This document shows, in pieces, positions 1 through 8,084 of a stretch of 64,000 nt of DNA. Position 1 is the first letter of the stretch, and each line of letters begins with the position of its first letter. Location: contig NZ_JIAF01000004.1 in the NCBI RefSeq assembly GCF_000688375.1, forward strand, positions 2,264,890-2,328,889. Direction: 5' to 3'. The position numbers and the translations under genes are program-made. This DNA comes from Prevotella sp. HUN102. Lineage in GTDB: Bacteria > Bacteroidota > Bacteroidia > Bacteroidales > Bacteroidaceae. The notes under the pieces were generated by a model that was not told where the DNA came from, did no database searches, and saw only the letters and a program-made list of their open reading frames with translations.

Positions 1-426
1 GTAGTCAGAAGCTCTAATACTTTCCAAAGCATTCTGAAAAGGCAGCATATTTCCATTCGTCTGAAAGCTTACATCCTTAATAAACCTCGGATTCCAGCCT
101 CGCTCAAATATACTTTCTGTCATATAAGAATCGTCAAAACCCCATCTTCCGTATTCAGATTCTTCATAATCAATAGGGAAGCCATAATCAATTGCCGGAT
201 AATCTTTTTCCGATTTATTTGCCAAGGTATAGGTTATGTCGAAGCAATTGTAAAGTCCTTCACGCTTTATATTTACTATTTCTTTTACAATGGATATATC
301 CGATATGGTCAATGGTTCGGGATTTGCAACTCTGCAAACTGCCGAATAGCGCATAACAGGGTCGCCATTGGCAAAAACTGACAAGGATATATTTATCAGA
401 CAAACAATAATAGCCAGTTTTCTCAT
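1..426 (-). CDS. Secreted protein of unknown function (3' end outside window)
   Basis: The reading frame is open from an ATG at 426 down to base 1 (142 codons) and runs off the left edge. The N-terminus MRKLAIIVCLINISLSVFA looks like a Sec signal peptide, so the product is probably exported or periplasmic. The rest (residues 20-142) is rich in aromatic and acidic residues, and I do not recognise its family. It lies 57 bp downstream of plsC on the same strand and may be the last gene of that leftward group, or be transcribed separately. Confidence 0.6.
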   Translation of the reverse strand, partial: MRKLAIIVCLINISLSVFANGDPVMRYSAVCRVANPEPLTISDISIVKEIVNIKREGLYNCFDITYTLANKSEKDYPAIDYGFPIDYEESEYGRWGFDDSYMTESIFERGWNPRFIKDVSFQTNGNMLPFQNALESIRASDY

Positions 427-483
427 TTTTATCAAATTTATATTGGTAGGAAAATCAAAAATAAGAGTTTTCAATATTGCCTT

Positions 484-1323
484 TTACTGGTCGGGATTCT
501 CCACGTAACTCTGATATTCCGGTACGAGCGCAGAGTTTACCACTTCGTAGGCTTCTGCCATTACCTGCTTTTCAAACTCCGCTCCCTTGCCCTTTGGGGC
601 GATAGGCTTGTGGATAGTGAGGCGCAGGGGATGCCATACCGGGAAATGCCAGTCCTTGGTTCGCGGCATCACATCGAAAGAGCCATTGATGGTTATAGGA
701 CAAACGGGTAACTGGAGTTCGTCAGCAAGCATAAAGGCACCACGACGGAACTGTCCCATATGTCCGGTAAAGCTGCGTGCTCCTTCGGGAAACACCACCA
801 GCGACATACCTTTTTGCAAGGTTTCGCGTGCCTGATCATAGGTTTTCTTTATCTTGCTGGCACCGCTCTTGTCTACAAAAATGTGATGGGCGTACTCACA
901 AGCTACGCCGATGAACGGAATCTTACGGATTCCCTTCTTCATCATCCACTTGAAATTACGTCCCAGAAATCCGTAAATCAGGAAGATATCGAATGCGCCT
1001 TGATGATTGCTGACGAACACATAGCTCTGTTTGGGCTGAAGATGCTCGCGTCCTTCCACCTTTACGGGCAGAAAAAGGAGTCTGATAGTGAGCCATCCCC
1101 ACCACTTTGCGGGGTAATATCCCCAAAAGTGTCCGTTTCCGACAGCACAGCCAAACATTGTTGTCAATGCAGTCAGCAAGGATGCGAGGAGAAACAGAGG
1201 GAGAAAGATAAATAATGTATAGACACCGTATATGAAAACAAAAAGCAGTTTGAAGGGGTTGAAACCACTCTGCTTTTTACCTTGGCTGATTGTTGTTTGT
1301 GTGTTATCTGACAAAGGATTCAT
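484..1323 (-). CDS. plsC: 1-acyl-sn-glycerol-3-phosphate acyltransferase
   Basis: 279 residues. The product would transfer an acyl chain to the sn-2 position of lysophosphatidic acid, giving phosphatidic acid for membrane phospholipid synthesis at the inner membrane. The acyltransferase H-x4-D motif is NHQGAFD (H107, D112) and the substrate-binding motif is FPEGARS (178-184). A hydrophobic stretch at about 25-60 would anchor it in the membrane. It starts 3 bp after the metallophosphoesterase stop, so the two are probably co-transcribed and translationally close. Length is normal for the family. Confidence 0.9.
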   Translation of the reverse strand: MNPLSDNTQTTISQGKKQSGFNPFKLLFVFIYGVYTLFIFLPLFLLASLLTALTTMFGCAVGNGHFWGYYPAKWWGWLTIRLLFLPVKVEGREHLQPKQSYVFVSNHQGAFDIFLIYGFLGRNFKWMMKKGIRKIPFIGVACEYAHHIFVDKSGASKIKKTYDQARETLQKGMSLVVFPEGARSFTGHMGQFRRGAFMLADELQLPVCPITINGSFDVMPRTKDWHFPVWHPLRLTIHKPIAPKGKGAEFEKQVMAEAYEVVNSALVPEYQSYVENPDQ

Positions 1324-1326
1324 CGT

Positions 1327-2499
1327 TTATTTCTTTTTAGAATGCAATGTGATTACAGTAATTTCATTGGGCATATTCAAACGGAAAGGAACGAGACCTC
1401 CCAAACCTGCCGTAATGTAGAGCATACGGCCGTTGTCTTCGTAGAGCCCGTAGTCTTCCGTAAGTCGCAGATGGGTCGGGCGCAGCCCGAATATCTGCAT
1501 CTGTCCGCCGTGTGTATGGCCTGAGAGCGTGAGTTGTGCGTGCGTGTTCGGGAGAATGGAGCGACGCCAAGCCGAAGGATCGTGCTGAAGCATTATTACA
1601 AATGCCTCTTTGCTTATCCCTTTCATTGCTTTCGCCACATCTACCTTATGCGGGAAGGGAGGTTTGCCGTCGTTTTCTTCGCCACATATATATATATGGT
1701 CTTTTCCATTGTATATCTCCACGCTGCTGTTATTGAGCAACGTCCAGCCTAAAGTATCTCGAATCACGCTTTGCAGTCGCCGTTCCTGTGCCGACAGCTC
1801 TTCAGGCGTGCCCTTCACGTATTCCGTATAGTCGTGATTGCCGAGAACGGCAATCGTTCCTTTCAACGGTTCTTTGAGATAATGAGCAAGCGTTTCCACT
1901 TCCTGTGGACGCATATTCTGAATGTCTCCCGTGAAGAGAATCAAGTCTGCTTTCTGTTTTGCAATACTGTCCATCTCTGCTTTTAGAATATTTTCGCGCC
2001 ATCCTTGGAATGTTCCCAGATGAAGATCGGACACGTGAACAATGCGATAGCCGTCGAAAGACTCCGGAAGGTCTTCAAATGACAGGTCTATGTTCTTTAC
2101 TCTGATTTCCGAAAAGCCTAAAGTAAGCCCGTAGATATAGGTTCCCACCATCAACGCTCCGACCAAGAGACCGACGTAATGCCCCCAGTTGCGATGCGTA
2201 TGGGTAATATATTTCCTAACGAACCATCCAATGGACGAGAAGAAAGTAAAGATAGCCTTCGGTCCGACCACCATTCCTATGAGCACCAAGTAAGTATTAA
2301 GCCACGTCAGGTCTGTTGGTGCAAAGTTTCTGATGGATGCCAGTATGCAGGTATAGCACACGAGAAATATGGTTGGAACCCACCAAAGGAGCCGCAACCA
2401 CCAAGATATCTTATAGTGCTTGCGGAAATAATGTGCATCGATATAAACATCGGACAGCACGATTATGAGCAACAAGGGTATAACAATTCTTGCTATCAT
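1327..2499 (-). CDS. Membrane-anchored calcineurin-like metallophosphoesterase
   Basis: 390 residues. Three to four hydrophobic segments fill the first about 130 residues. A soluble metallophosphoesterase domain follows, with metal-ligand motifs SDLHLG (D158, H160), GNHD (220-223) and GHTHGG (327-332). This layout matches YkuE-like phosphoesterases, some of which act on lipid-linked substrates such as UDP-diacylglucosamine; the substrate here is not shown by the sequence. Its position between pyrC and plsC, with 9-bp and 3-bp gaps, indicates an operon and fits a membrane-lipid role, but that is inference. Confidence 0.85.
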   Translation of the reverse strand: MIARIVIPLLLIIVLSDVYIDAHYFRKHYKISWWLRLLWWVPTIFLVCYTCILASIRNFAPTDLTWLNTYLVLIGMVVGPKAIFTFFSSIGWFVRKYITHTHRNWGHYVGLLVGALMVGTYIYGLTLGFSEIRVKNIDLSFEDLPESFDGYRIVHVSDLHLGTFQGWRENILKAEMDSIAKQKADLILFTGDIQNMRPQEVETLAHYLKEPLKGTIAVLGNHDYTEYVKGTPEELSAQERRLQSVIRDTLGWTLLNNSSVEIYNGKDHIYICGEENDGKPPFPHKVDVAKAMKGISKEAFVIMLQHDPSAWRRSILPNTHAQLTLSGHTHGGQMQIFGLRPTHLRLTEDYGLYEDNGRMLYITAGLGGLVPFRLNMPNEITVITLHSKKK

Positions 2500-2508
2500 C
2501 CGTCTGTC

Positions 2509-3849
2509 TTATCTAAATGAGAGTTTCTCGCCGCGACATTCGGCATCGAACTTATCATTGTCCAATATATGGCGGCCATTACAGAAGGTATGGACTACCT
2601 TCCAGTTGTATTCGTGCCCTTGCATAGGACTCCATTTACACTTGCTCTGGATAATATCTTCGGTAAGTTTCCACGGCTCGTTCGGCTTAACGATGGCAAT
2701 ATCGGCCTTGAAACCTTTTCGCAGATAGCCTCTCTCATTGATATTGAAGAGCTTTGCAGGGGCGTGCGCCATCAGTTCCACCAGTTTTTCTATGGTAAGA
2801 ACACCGTTATCGACCATTTCCAGCATCGTAACCAATGAGAATTGAATGAACGGCATTCCAGAAGTTGCCTTGGCACAGCCACCTTGTTTCTGCGAAAGAA
2901 GGTGTGGAGCGTGATCGGTTCCTATTGTAGTGATACGGCCATCCATTAATGCTTTTCGCAGTTCGGAACGGTCGTTTACTGTTTTTACGGATGGATTGCA
3001 CTTGATCAATGCCCTCTTCGTGAGATAATCTTCGTTTGAAAAATACAAATGAGCGATTACAGCTTCGAGCGTAACGAGGTCTTTTGCGCCTGGAAGCTCA
3101 AGCAATGAGAGTTCCTTAGCCGTTGAAAGGTGTGCAATATGAAGACGGGTGTTGTGTTTCAATGCCAGTTCCACAGCCAATCGGGACGACTGCCAGCACG
3201 CCTCTTCGCTGCGAATTTCGTGATGATGCGTGATGTCGGGGTCTTCTCCATACAGCTCTTTCGCACGTTTCATATTTGCATTGATGATACCGGAGTCCTC
3301 ACAATGCGTCATTACAGGCAGATTCATCTCGGCAGCTTTTGAAAAAATATTCTCCAAAGCGTTTCGCTTATCCACCAGCATATTACCGGTGGATGCCCCC
3401 ATAAAGAGTTTCACACCCGGAATGCCGTGAATGTCCAGCTCTTTGATGAGTTCGGCGTTTGCATTCGTAGCACCGAAGAAGAAACTGTAATTGACGTGGC
3501 TTGTTCGTTCAGCCCTTTCAAACTTGTCGTTCAGAGCTTCCAAAGATGTTGTTTGTGGATTCGTGTTCGGCATTTCCACGAACGAAGTTACGCCACCATA
3601 GGCAGCAGCCCTGCTCTCGCTCGCAATAGTAGCCTTCTCTTCCAGTCCCGGTTCGCGGAAATGCACGTGCGTATCTATCATACCGGGTAAAACAAAACAA
3701 CCCGTGGCGTCGATTGTCTCACCGAATGTGCCACGGGATGGTTGCGTATTTTCCGTAATTTCGGCTATCCTTTCATTATCAATAACAACTGCACCCTTGA
3801 AAGTGCGTCCTTCATTGACTATCGTTCCGCCGTAAATGAGTTTCCTCAT
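2509..3849 (-). CDS. pyrC: Dihydroorotase
   Basis: 446 residues. The product catalyses the reversible cyclisation of N-carbamoyl-L-aspartate to dihydroorotate in pyrimidine synthesis. The metal-binding motif of the amidohydrolase fold is DTHVHFREPG (H61, H63). Other expected segments are present: GVKLFMGASTGNML, a THCEDSG histidine and TDHAPH near residue 310. The length fits the longer class I dihydroorotases typical of Bacteroidota. It is 26 bp downstream of the DUF4369 lipoprotein gene and upstream of the phosphoesterase, probably within one leftward transcript. Confidence 0.93.
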   Translation of the reverse strand: MRKLIYGGTIVNEGRTFKGAVVIDNERIAEITENTQPSRGTFGETIDATGCFVLPGMIDTHVHFREPGLEEKATIASESRAAAYGGVTSFVEMPNTNPQTTSLEALNDKFERAERTSHVNYSFFFGATNANAELIKELDIHGIPGVKLFMGASTGNMLVDKRNALENIFSKAAEMNLPVMTHCEDSGIINANMKRAKELYGEDPDITHHHEIRSEEACWQSSRLAVELALKHNTRLHIAHLSTAKELSLLELPGAKDLVTLEAVIAHLYFSNEDYLTKRALIKCNPSVKTVNDRSELRKALMDGRITTIGTDHAPHLLSQKQGGCAKATSGMPFIQFSLVTMLEMVDNGVLTIEKLVELMAHAPAKLFNINERGYLRKGFKADIAIVKPNEPWKLTEDIIQSKCKWSPMQGHEYNWKVVHTFCNGRHILDNDKFDAECRGEKLSFR

Positions 3850-3875
3850 CCTTAAATATATCTTTTAAATGTTCT

Positions 3876-4739
3876 TTATTGTTTGGTCTTTGCCGTGTCT
3901 CCAGCCATTTCTGCTGGTGTGGGAGGTGCGGGAACAGCATCGGGAGTGGTGCCTGCCGCATCGGGAACGGGCATTGTCCGTTGGTCAGGTAAGCCTGCCG
4001 TGCCGTTTCTATACTCCTGAAGAGAATTGTATATGAACTTTACCTGTGGGTCGTTCTTGAAGCTGTCCGGGGCTTTTGTCATTATATATTCAATCCAAGA
4101 GGGCAACTGGCTCGAAGCATTCATATACAGATACTGATTCAGCCATATTGGAAATGCCCCGGGATCGGAGTCATAAGCCACACGCGTAGAGAATCCCCAA
4201 GAACTCAATACATTGTCAAAGTTGTTCACAACGAAATTCGTAAACAGCGTATCACCCGAATAATAGACCTGCATAGCCTTCATCATAGCCTCACGGTTCA
4301 CGCTATATTCGTCCTTACCGTCCAAGAGAGCGGCGTTCCCCTGATGCTCAATCTCCATATATCGGTTGCTGAGCTGCACAAATTTAGCCCAGAACTGATT
4401 GAGTTTGTCGTTCAATGGCGTTCCACCTACTTCACGCTGACCGTTGTCCAACCTCATAACGATGTCTCCCTCTTCCATAACGACAGGGAAAAAGTTCATA
4501 TCGCCGATGTAAACACTTACCACCTGAACCGAATCGAAAGTACCCTGAAAAGTAAACTGACCGTGAACGACATCGCAGGAGTCGAGGCTCTGCAACGAAC
4601 CATCATTAACTTTTTTAAGATACAGCTTTCTTCCATCAAGGCTTGATATGTTAGATGTGCCCTGTATGTTATAGGATTGAGCGCACGATGCAAGTGCTAC
4701 GAGAGAGATTAGAGCATAAAGTATTTTATTCATAGACAA
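3876..4739 (-). CDS. DUF4369-type lipoprotein
   Basis: 287 residues. The N-terminus carries a lipoprotein signal with lipobox LASC (Cys at about residue 19), so the mature protein is probably lipid-anchored. Residues 25-125 resemble the DUF4369 domain common in Bacteroidota (a small beta domain, often N-terminal to thioredoxin-like proteins). No thioredoxin CxxC motif follows. The C-terminal 45 residues are rich in Pro, Ala and Thr and probably unstructured. An ATG two codons downstream is an alternative start. Function is unknown. Confidence 0.8.
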   Translation of the reverse strand: MSMNKILYALISLVALASCAQSYNIQGTSNISSLDGRKLYLKKVNDGSLQSLDSCDVVHGQFTFQGTFDSVQVVSVYIGDMNFFPVVMEEGDIVMRLDNGQREVGGTPLNDKLNQFWAKFVQLSNRYMEIEHQGNAALLDGKDEYSVNREAMMKAMQVYYSGDTLFTNFVVNNFDNVLSSWGFSTRVAYDSDPGAFPIWLNQYLYMNASSQLPSWIEYIMTKAPDSFKNDPQVKFIYNSLQEYRNGTAGLPDQRTMPVPDAAGTTPDAVPAPPTPAEMAGDTAKTKQ

Positions 4740-4754
4740 TTTCCTTGTTCAAGA

Positions 4755-4762
4755 CAAATATA
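4755..4762 (-). promoter_or_regulatory. Probable promoter -7 box of the DUF4369-pyrC operon
   Basis: Read on the minus strand the sequence is TATATTTG, a perfect match to the Bacteroidota -7 consensus TAnnTTTG, 16 bp before the DUF4369 gene start. The -33 TTTG is not well conserved here. It lies in the 96-bp gap after the small membrane protein gene. Confidence 0.55.
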
Positions 4763-4835
4763 CAACGTATAGTTGATGTAGTGAAAGTTTTTCATTCAAT
4801 TTAAAACTATAAGCTGCTTTTTAGCGTTTTTTCGC

Positions 4836-5261
4836 TTAATGCTTGTCTTCTTTCTTCAATTCGTGGTCGATACGGTGGGTTGAATACACCTCCAATACGG
4901 CACCGATAAGCATTGCTACCACCCAGTTGTTCTGAAACACGCGAATATATGTGAGCTGACTGCTGATGTCTTTCACGAAATAGGGCTGCAGAAGACCGTG
5001 TTCGGATTCCACCATCAGCAATCCTGCAATGACAAAGCACACATTCGCAAGCACCATTATCTTTCGGAGACGGCGTATCGTAAGGCTCTGACCGAGATAT
5101 TTCTGGCGAATCTGCATCGCTGCAAACAAGACTGCACCGACCAGCATTACCCAACTCACAATCCCACGTTGGAAGAAAAAGACATAGAGACCTGCTCCTG
5201 CCACCATCATTATGCCTCCCAACAAAAACAACAAACTCTCTAATCTACTCAACAGTCTCAT
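4836..5261 (-). CDS. Small four-helix membrane protein
   Basis: 141 residues from the ATG at 5261 (MRLLSRLESL); an upstream in-frame ATG at 5294 would overlap ftsB by 50 bp and is less likely. Four hydrophobic segments (about 10-30, 35-50, 65-85, 112-130) and a lysine-rich tail EELKKEDKH-like C-terminus suggest an inner-membrane protein. The start overlaps the end of the FtsB-like gene by 17 bp, so translation is probably coupled. I do not recognise the family. Confidence 0.75.
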   Translation of the reverse strand: MRLLSRLESLLFLLGGIMMVAGAGLYVFFFQRGIVSWVMLVGAVLFAAMQIRQKYLGQSLTIRRLRKIMVLANVCFVIAGLLMVESEHGLLQPYFVKDISSQLTYIRVFQNNWVVAMLIGAVLEVYSTHRIDHELKKEDKH

Positions 5262-5589
5262 TTTCAGATGTATTTCCGGCAGGCTGTTCGTCATCGCTCA
5301 ATACGAATATATCCTCATCGTCTGCCTTCATAAAATAACGTTCGCGAGCAATCTTTGCAATAGCATCAGGATTGCGCTTCAACTCTTTCAGTTGCTCGGT
5401 AGCACGCTGATAATTGGCTTCATATTCCTGTATTTCTTCCTTCAGGTCTTCAATCTGATAGGCATACCCTAAACGCTTCATCAGGCTGTTCTCACCGAGA
5501 ACACCCACCATCAGTATACCGACAAAAATCGTTATCGGATACTTGAAACGGCTGAGAAAATTATAAATATGTCCAGTAAACTTGCTCAC
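5245..5589 (-). CDS. FtsB/DivIC-like septum formation initiator
   Basis: 114 residues. One transmembrane segment (about 15-32) is followed by a coiled coil (about 40-75) and the motif AKIARERYFM, which matches the conserved end of the DivIC/FtsB core. The C-terminal tail is acidic. Proteins of this family bridge FtsL and FtsQ in the divisome at mid-cell. The gene is first in its leftward pair and overlaps the next gene. Confidence 0.87.
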   Translation of the reverse strand: MSKFTGHIYNFLSRFKYPITIFVGILMVGVLGENSLMKRLGYAYQIEDLKEEIQEYEANYQRATEQLKELKRNPDAIAKIARERYFMKADDEDIFVLSDDEQPAGNTSENETVE

Positions 5590-5674
5590 GTTATTAATTA
5601 CCTTTTTATTTTGACTTTCAGAGAGAAACAGAAATCATTCTGCAACAACATCCATTCCCCCTGCTATCTCTATG

Positions 5675-5682
5675 CAAAAGTA
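5675..5682 (-). promoter_or_regulatory. Possible -7 box for the ftsB-like gene
   Basis: On the minus strand the sequence is TACTTTTG, matching TAnnTTTG, 86 bp before the FtsB-like start codon. No TTTG is found at the expected -33 spacing, so this is a weak call. Confidence 0.35.
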
Positions 5683-5779
5683 ACTAAAAGATTCTGAATA
5701 GTGAGACAACGCAAATGAGAATTTTAGCTAATTAACATTTTATCGGTGGTCTCTGAGCCATAATTTTTCAACTTTTTAC

Positions 5780-5787
5780 TACCTTTG
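5780..5787 (+). promoter_or_regulatory. Promoter -7 box of dnaX
   Basis: TACCTTTG matches the Bacteroidota consensus TAnnTTTG and sits 22 bp before the dnaX start codon. The upstream region is T-rich without a clean TTTG at -33. Confidence 0.65.
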
Positions 5788-5809
5788 CAAAAACTATCAG
5801 AATCAAACT

Positions 5810-7627
5810 ATGGACGAATATATCGTTTCGGCGCGTAAATACCGACCTATGACCTTCGACTCCGTGGTGGGACAACAGGCATTGACCACCACGCTGAAGA
5901 ATGCCGTAAAGAGCGGGAAACTCGCCCACGCCTATCTCTTCTGCGGCCCTCGGGGCGTAGGAAAGACCACTTGTGCGCGTATCTTTGCAAAGACTATCAA
6001 CTGTACCAATCCCAACGCTGAGGGAGAAGCCTGCAACGAATGCGAAAGCTGTCAGGCTTTCAACGAGGGAAGAAGCTACAATATCTTTGAACTGGATGCG
6101 GCAAGCAACAATTCGGTTGAAAACATCAAGACCCTGATGGACCAGACTCGCATTCCTCCACAGGTGGGACGTTACAAGGTTTTCATCATCGACGAGGTTC
6201 ACATGCTCTCCACGGCTGCTTTCAACGCTTTTCTCAAGACGCTGGAAGAGCCGCCAGCACACGTTATATTCATTCTTGCCACAACGGAGAAGCACAAGAT
6301 TCTGCCAACCATTCTTTCGCGCTGCCAGATTTACGACTTCGAAAGAATGACGGTGCCGAACATTATCAACCATCTGAAAGCCGTTGCAGAGAAAGAAGGC
6401 ATACAGTTTGAGGAGCAGGCACTGAACATCATTGCCGAAAAGGCCGACGGAGGTATGCGCGATGCGCTTTCCATTTTCGATCAGGCTGCAAGTTTCTCGC
6501 AGGGAAACATCACTTACCAGAAGGTCATCGAAGACCTCAATGTGCTCGATGAGGAAAACTATTTCAAGATTGTAGACCTCGCAATGGAGAACAAAGTGAG
6601 CGAGATTATGGTGCTCCTGAACAATATTATCAACAAGGGATTCGACGGCGGCCACCTTATCAACGGACTTGCATCGCACGTGAGAAACGTCCTGATGGCA
6701 AAGGATCCACAGACACTTCCCCTGCTTGAAGTGAGCGAGCAGCAGAAACGCCAGTATCAGGAGCAAGCCCAGAAGTGCCCGACGCCTTTCCTTTACCAGT
6801 CGTTGCAGATTATGAACCGTTGCGACGTAGAATACAGACAAAGCTCCAATAAGAGGCTTTTGGTGGAAATCACGCTCATTCTGGTGGCACAGATCACGCA
6901 GAAGGACGACGAAACGCCCGCCTCGGGGCGCAGCCCTAAGCGTTTGAAATCCCTGTTTAAGCATCTTATTATTAAGGCTCAGCCTAAACCGGTTCAGCAG
7001 GTAACCGGGGGGAGCCGTGCAAAGGCTGCACAGACGGAAAGGAAATCGGCAGAACCTGTTGCTCCACAGCAGACAGAGCCGGCTTCTTCCACCCACGTTT
7101 CCGTGCAGCTCAATGAATCCGTGGCTGCCAAAACAGCCCCGTCGGCGACAATGCCGAAAATAAACCTCGGCTCTATCGGAATGTCGTTCAGGAATCTCCG
7201 AAACGAGGGCAAGGCCGAAGTGGTGGAGGAAGACAAGGTGGAAATCACCAATAAGGACGAAAACCAACAGTTCTCGCAACAGGACCTAATCGTGGAATGG
7301 CGTGCAATGTGCAACCGAATAGGTAAGGCAAACGTTGGTCTGGCGCAGCGAATGAAGCACCTCAGCCCTCGGATTACCGAATTTCCGAACGTGGAGGTAC
7401 TTGCCGAAAACAACATTCTTCTTGAGGAAATGCAGGCATTCAAGGGACGCATTCACGCCACTTTGACGAAGTATCTCCACAACGGAAACATAGCAGTAAG
7501 TTTCCGGCTTGCCAAACAAGAGGAGATAAAGCCTATCCTGACACCGAGACAAGAACTGGAGAAACTGCAAAAGGAAAATGCAAGCATCGCCAGACTCATT
7601 GAAAAGTTGAGCTTGGATTTGGTATAA
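5810..7627 (+). CDS. dnaX: DNA polymerase III subunit gamma/tau
   Basis: 605 residues. It is the ATPase that loads the beta clamp and links replicative polymerases to the helicase. Walker A is GPRGVGKT (46-53), zinc-binding cysteines are C65, C75, C78 and C81, and Walker B is IIDEVHML near residue 125. The C-terminal third (about 390-480) is a low-complexity linker rich in Ala, Pro and Gln, followed by a tau-like C-terminal domain. The window was opened with its own promoter and closes with a terminator, so it is probably monocistronic. It is a host gene just outside the prophage. Confidence 0.95.
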   Translation: MDEYIVSARKYRPMTFDSVVGQQALTTTLKNAVKSGKLAHAYLFCGPRGVGKTTCARIFAKTINCTNPNAEGEACNECESCQAFNEGRSYNIFELDAASNNSVENIKTLMDQTRIPPQVGRYKVFIIDEVHMLSTAAFNAFLKTLEEPPAHVIFILATTEKHKILPTILSRCQIYDFERMTVPNIINHLKAVAEKEGIQFEEQALNIIAEKADGGMRDALSIFDQAASFSQGNITYQKVIEDLNVLDEENYFKIVDLAMENKVSEIMVLLNNIINKGFDGGHLINGLASHVRNVLMAKDPQTLPLLEVSEQQKRQYQEQAQKCPTPFLYQSLQIMNRCDVEYRQSSNKRLLVEITLILVAQITQKDDETPASGRSPKRLKSLFKHLIIKAQPKPVQQVTGGSRAKAAQTERKSAEPVAPQQTEPASSTHVSVQLNESVAAKTAPSATMPKINLGSIGMSFRNLRNEGKAEVVEEDKVEITNKDENQQFSQQDLIVEWRAMCNRIGKANVGLAQRMKHLSPRITEFPNVEVLAENNILLEEMQAFKGRIHATLTKYLHNGNIAVSFRLAKQEEIKPILTPRQELEKLQKENASIARLIEKLSLDLV

Positions 7628-7662
7628 GAAAACCAATTTTACGATACATAAAATCATTTTAG

Positions 7663-7713
7663 AGCCAAAACTGCCTGCATTCTTCACACGTCTGCAAGCA
7701 ATTTTGGCTTTTT
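7663..7713 (+). terminator. Terminator after dnaX
   Basis: AGCCAAAA (7663-7670) pairs with TTTTGGCT (7702-7709), with extra pairing inside the loop, and a T run follows. It lies 36 bp after the dnaX stop and before the host tRNA promoter. Confidence 0.65.
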
Positions 7714-7726
7714 ACAATCTATTTAT

Positions 7727-7757
7727 TTTGCACTTTCCAAACTTTACATTACCTTTG
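7727..7757 (+). promoter_or_regulatory. Promoter of the interrupted host tRNA-Arg gene
   Basis: TTTG at 7727-7730 and TACCTTTG at 7750-7757 are 19 bp apart, matching the Bacteroidota -33/-7 pattern. The tRNA 5' end follows at 7769. After integration this promoter no longer has a complete host tRNA behind it but points at the phage-borne tRNA at 7897. I see no strong terminator in between. Confidence 0.75.
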
Positions 7758-7768
7758 CATACGCTTTT

Positions 7769-7807
7769 GGCTCCGTAGCTTAGCTGAATAGAGCGTCAGA
7801 TTCCGGT
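7769..7807 (+). pseudogene. 5' half of host tRNA-Arg(CCG), split by the prophage
   Basis: Acceptor strand GGCTCCG (7769-7775), D arm with stem GCTT/GAGC, 5' anticodon stem TCAGA (7796-7800) and loop TTCCGGT (7801-7807). Loop positions 34-36 read CCG. The following phage bases cannot form the 3' anticodon stem. Joined to the 3' half at 58609-58646 it gives a normal 77-nt tRNA with encoded CCA, so the prophage interrupts the gene within the anticodon loop. Confidence 0.9.
7801..7807 (+). other. attL core
   Basis: TTCCGGT, identical to 58602-58608. It equals the seven anticodon-loop bases of the target tRNA. Flanking bases differ at both junctions, so the identity is exactly 7 bp, the usual size of a tyrosine-recombinase crossover region. 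Confidence 0.85.
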
Positions 7808-7894
7808 GCTTGAGTTACAAAAAGGCTGCCAAGCTATAATAGGCAAAAATGCCAAGTTCGATAATCGTGCAAAGCGAAGATACAAAAAACTCGT

Positions 7895-7905
7895 AAGCAC
7901 TTGTA
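7895..7905 (+). repeat. 11-bp inverted repeat shared by both prophage ends
   Basis: AAGCACTTGTA here is the reverse complement of TACAAGTGCTT at 58546-58556. It lies in the attachment region but overlaps the 5' end of the phage tRNA. It could be an integrase arm-binding site or chance. Confidence 0.35.
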
Positions 7906-7968
7906 GTTCAATGGATAGAATAGAAGATTCCGGTTCTTCAGATTAGGGTTCGATTCCCTACAAGTGTA
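7897..7968 (+). tRNA. Phage-borne tRNA-Arg(CCG)
   Basis: A complete cloverleaf of 72 nt: acceptor GCACTTG/CAAGTGT (7 pairs, first is G-U), D stem GTTC/GAAT, anticodon stem GAAGA/TCTTC, loop TTCCGGT (7928-7934, anticodon CCG), 4-nt variable loop, T stem TAGGG/CCCTA with loop TTCGATT, discriminator A at 7968. CCA is not encoded. Apart from the anticodon loop it differs widely from the host tRNA it accompanies. It probably reads CGG codons in place of the host gene that integration breaks. No clear promoter of its own is seen; the host tRNA promoter lies 140 bp upstream. Confidence 0.92.
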
Positions 7969-7974
7969 CTCCTA

Positions 7975-8003
7975 AAAAGCCAACTTTCAAAAGTTGGCTT
8001 TTA
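7975..8003 (+). terminator. Terminator after the phage tRNA-Arg
   Basis: AAAAGCCAACTTT and AAAGTTGGCTTTT form a near-perfect hairpin ending in T residues, 7 bp after the tRNA. It separates the tRNA transcript from the integrase gene. Confidence 0.85.
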
Positions 8004-8045
8004 TTGTTTCCGCACTTTTAAGGCTTTTCCTCTACTTTTGCGGTA

Positions 8046-8059
8046 AAATGTGGTTCAAA
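8046..8059 (+). repeat. 14-bp direct repeat, possible integrase arm site (left)
   Basis: AAATGTGGTTCAAA is repeated exactly at 58525-58538. Both copies lie within about 250 bp of an attachment core, in the gap just upstream of the integrase gene and downstream of the last phage gene. Arm-type sites of tyrosine integrases have this placement. Confidence 0.55.
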
Positions 8060-8084
8060 TGTGCCACAATTTACCTGCAAGATT

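Noticed and set aside
5768..7279. 503-codon open frame on the minus strand opposite dnaX
   Set aside because: It is fully antisense to a clear dnaX gene; open antisense frames arise from codon bias, and its product has no recognisable domain.
7808..7896. A second tRNA remnant between attL and the phage tRNA
   Set aside because: A GGCA/TGCC mini-hairpin is present, but no acceptor, D or T arm can be built.
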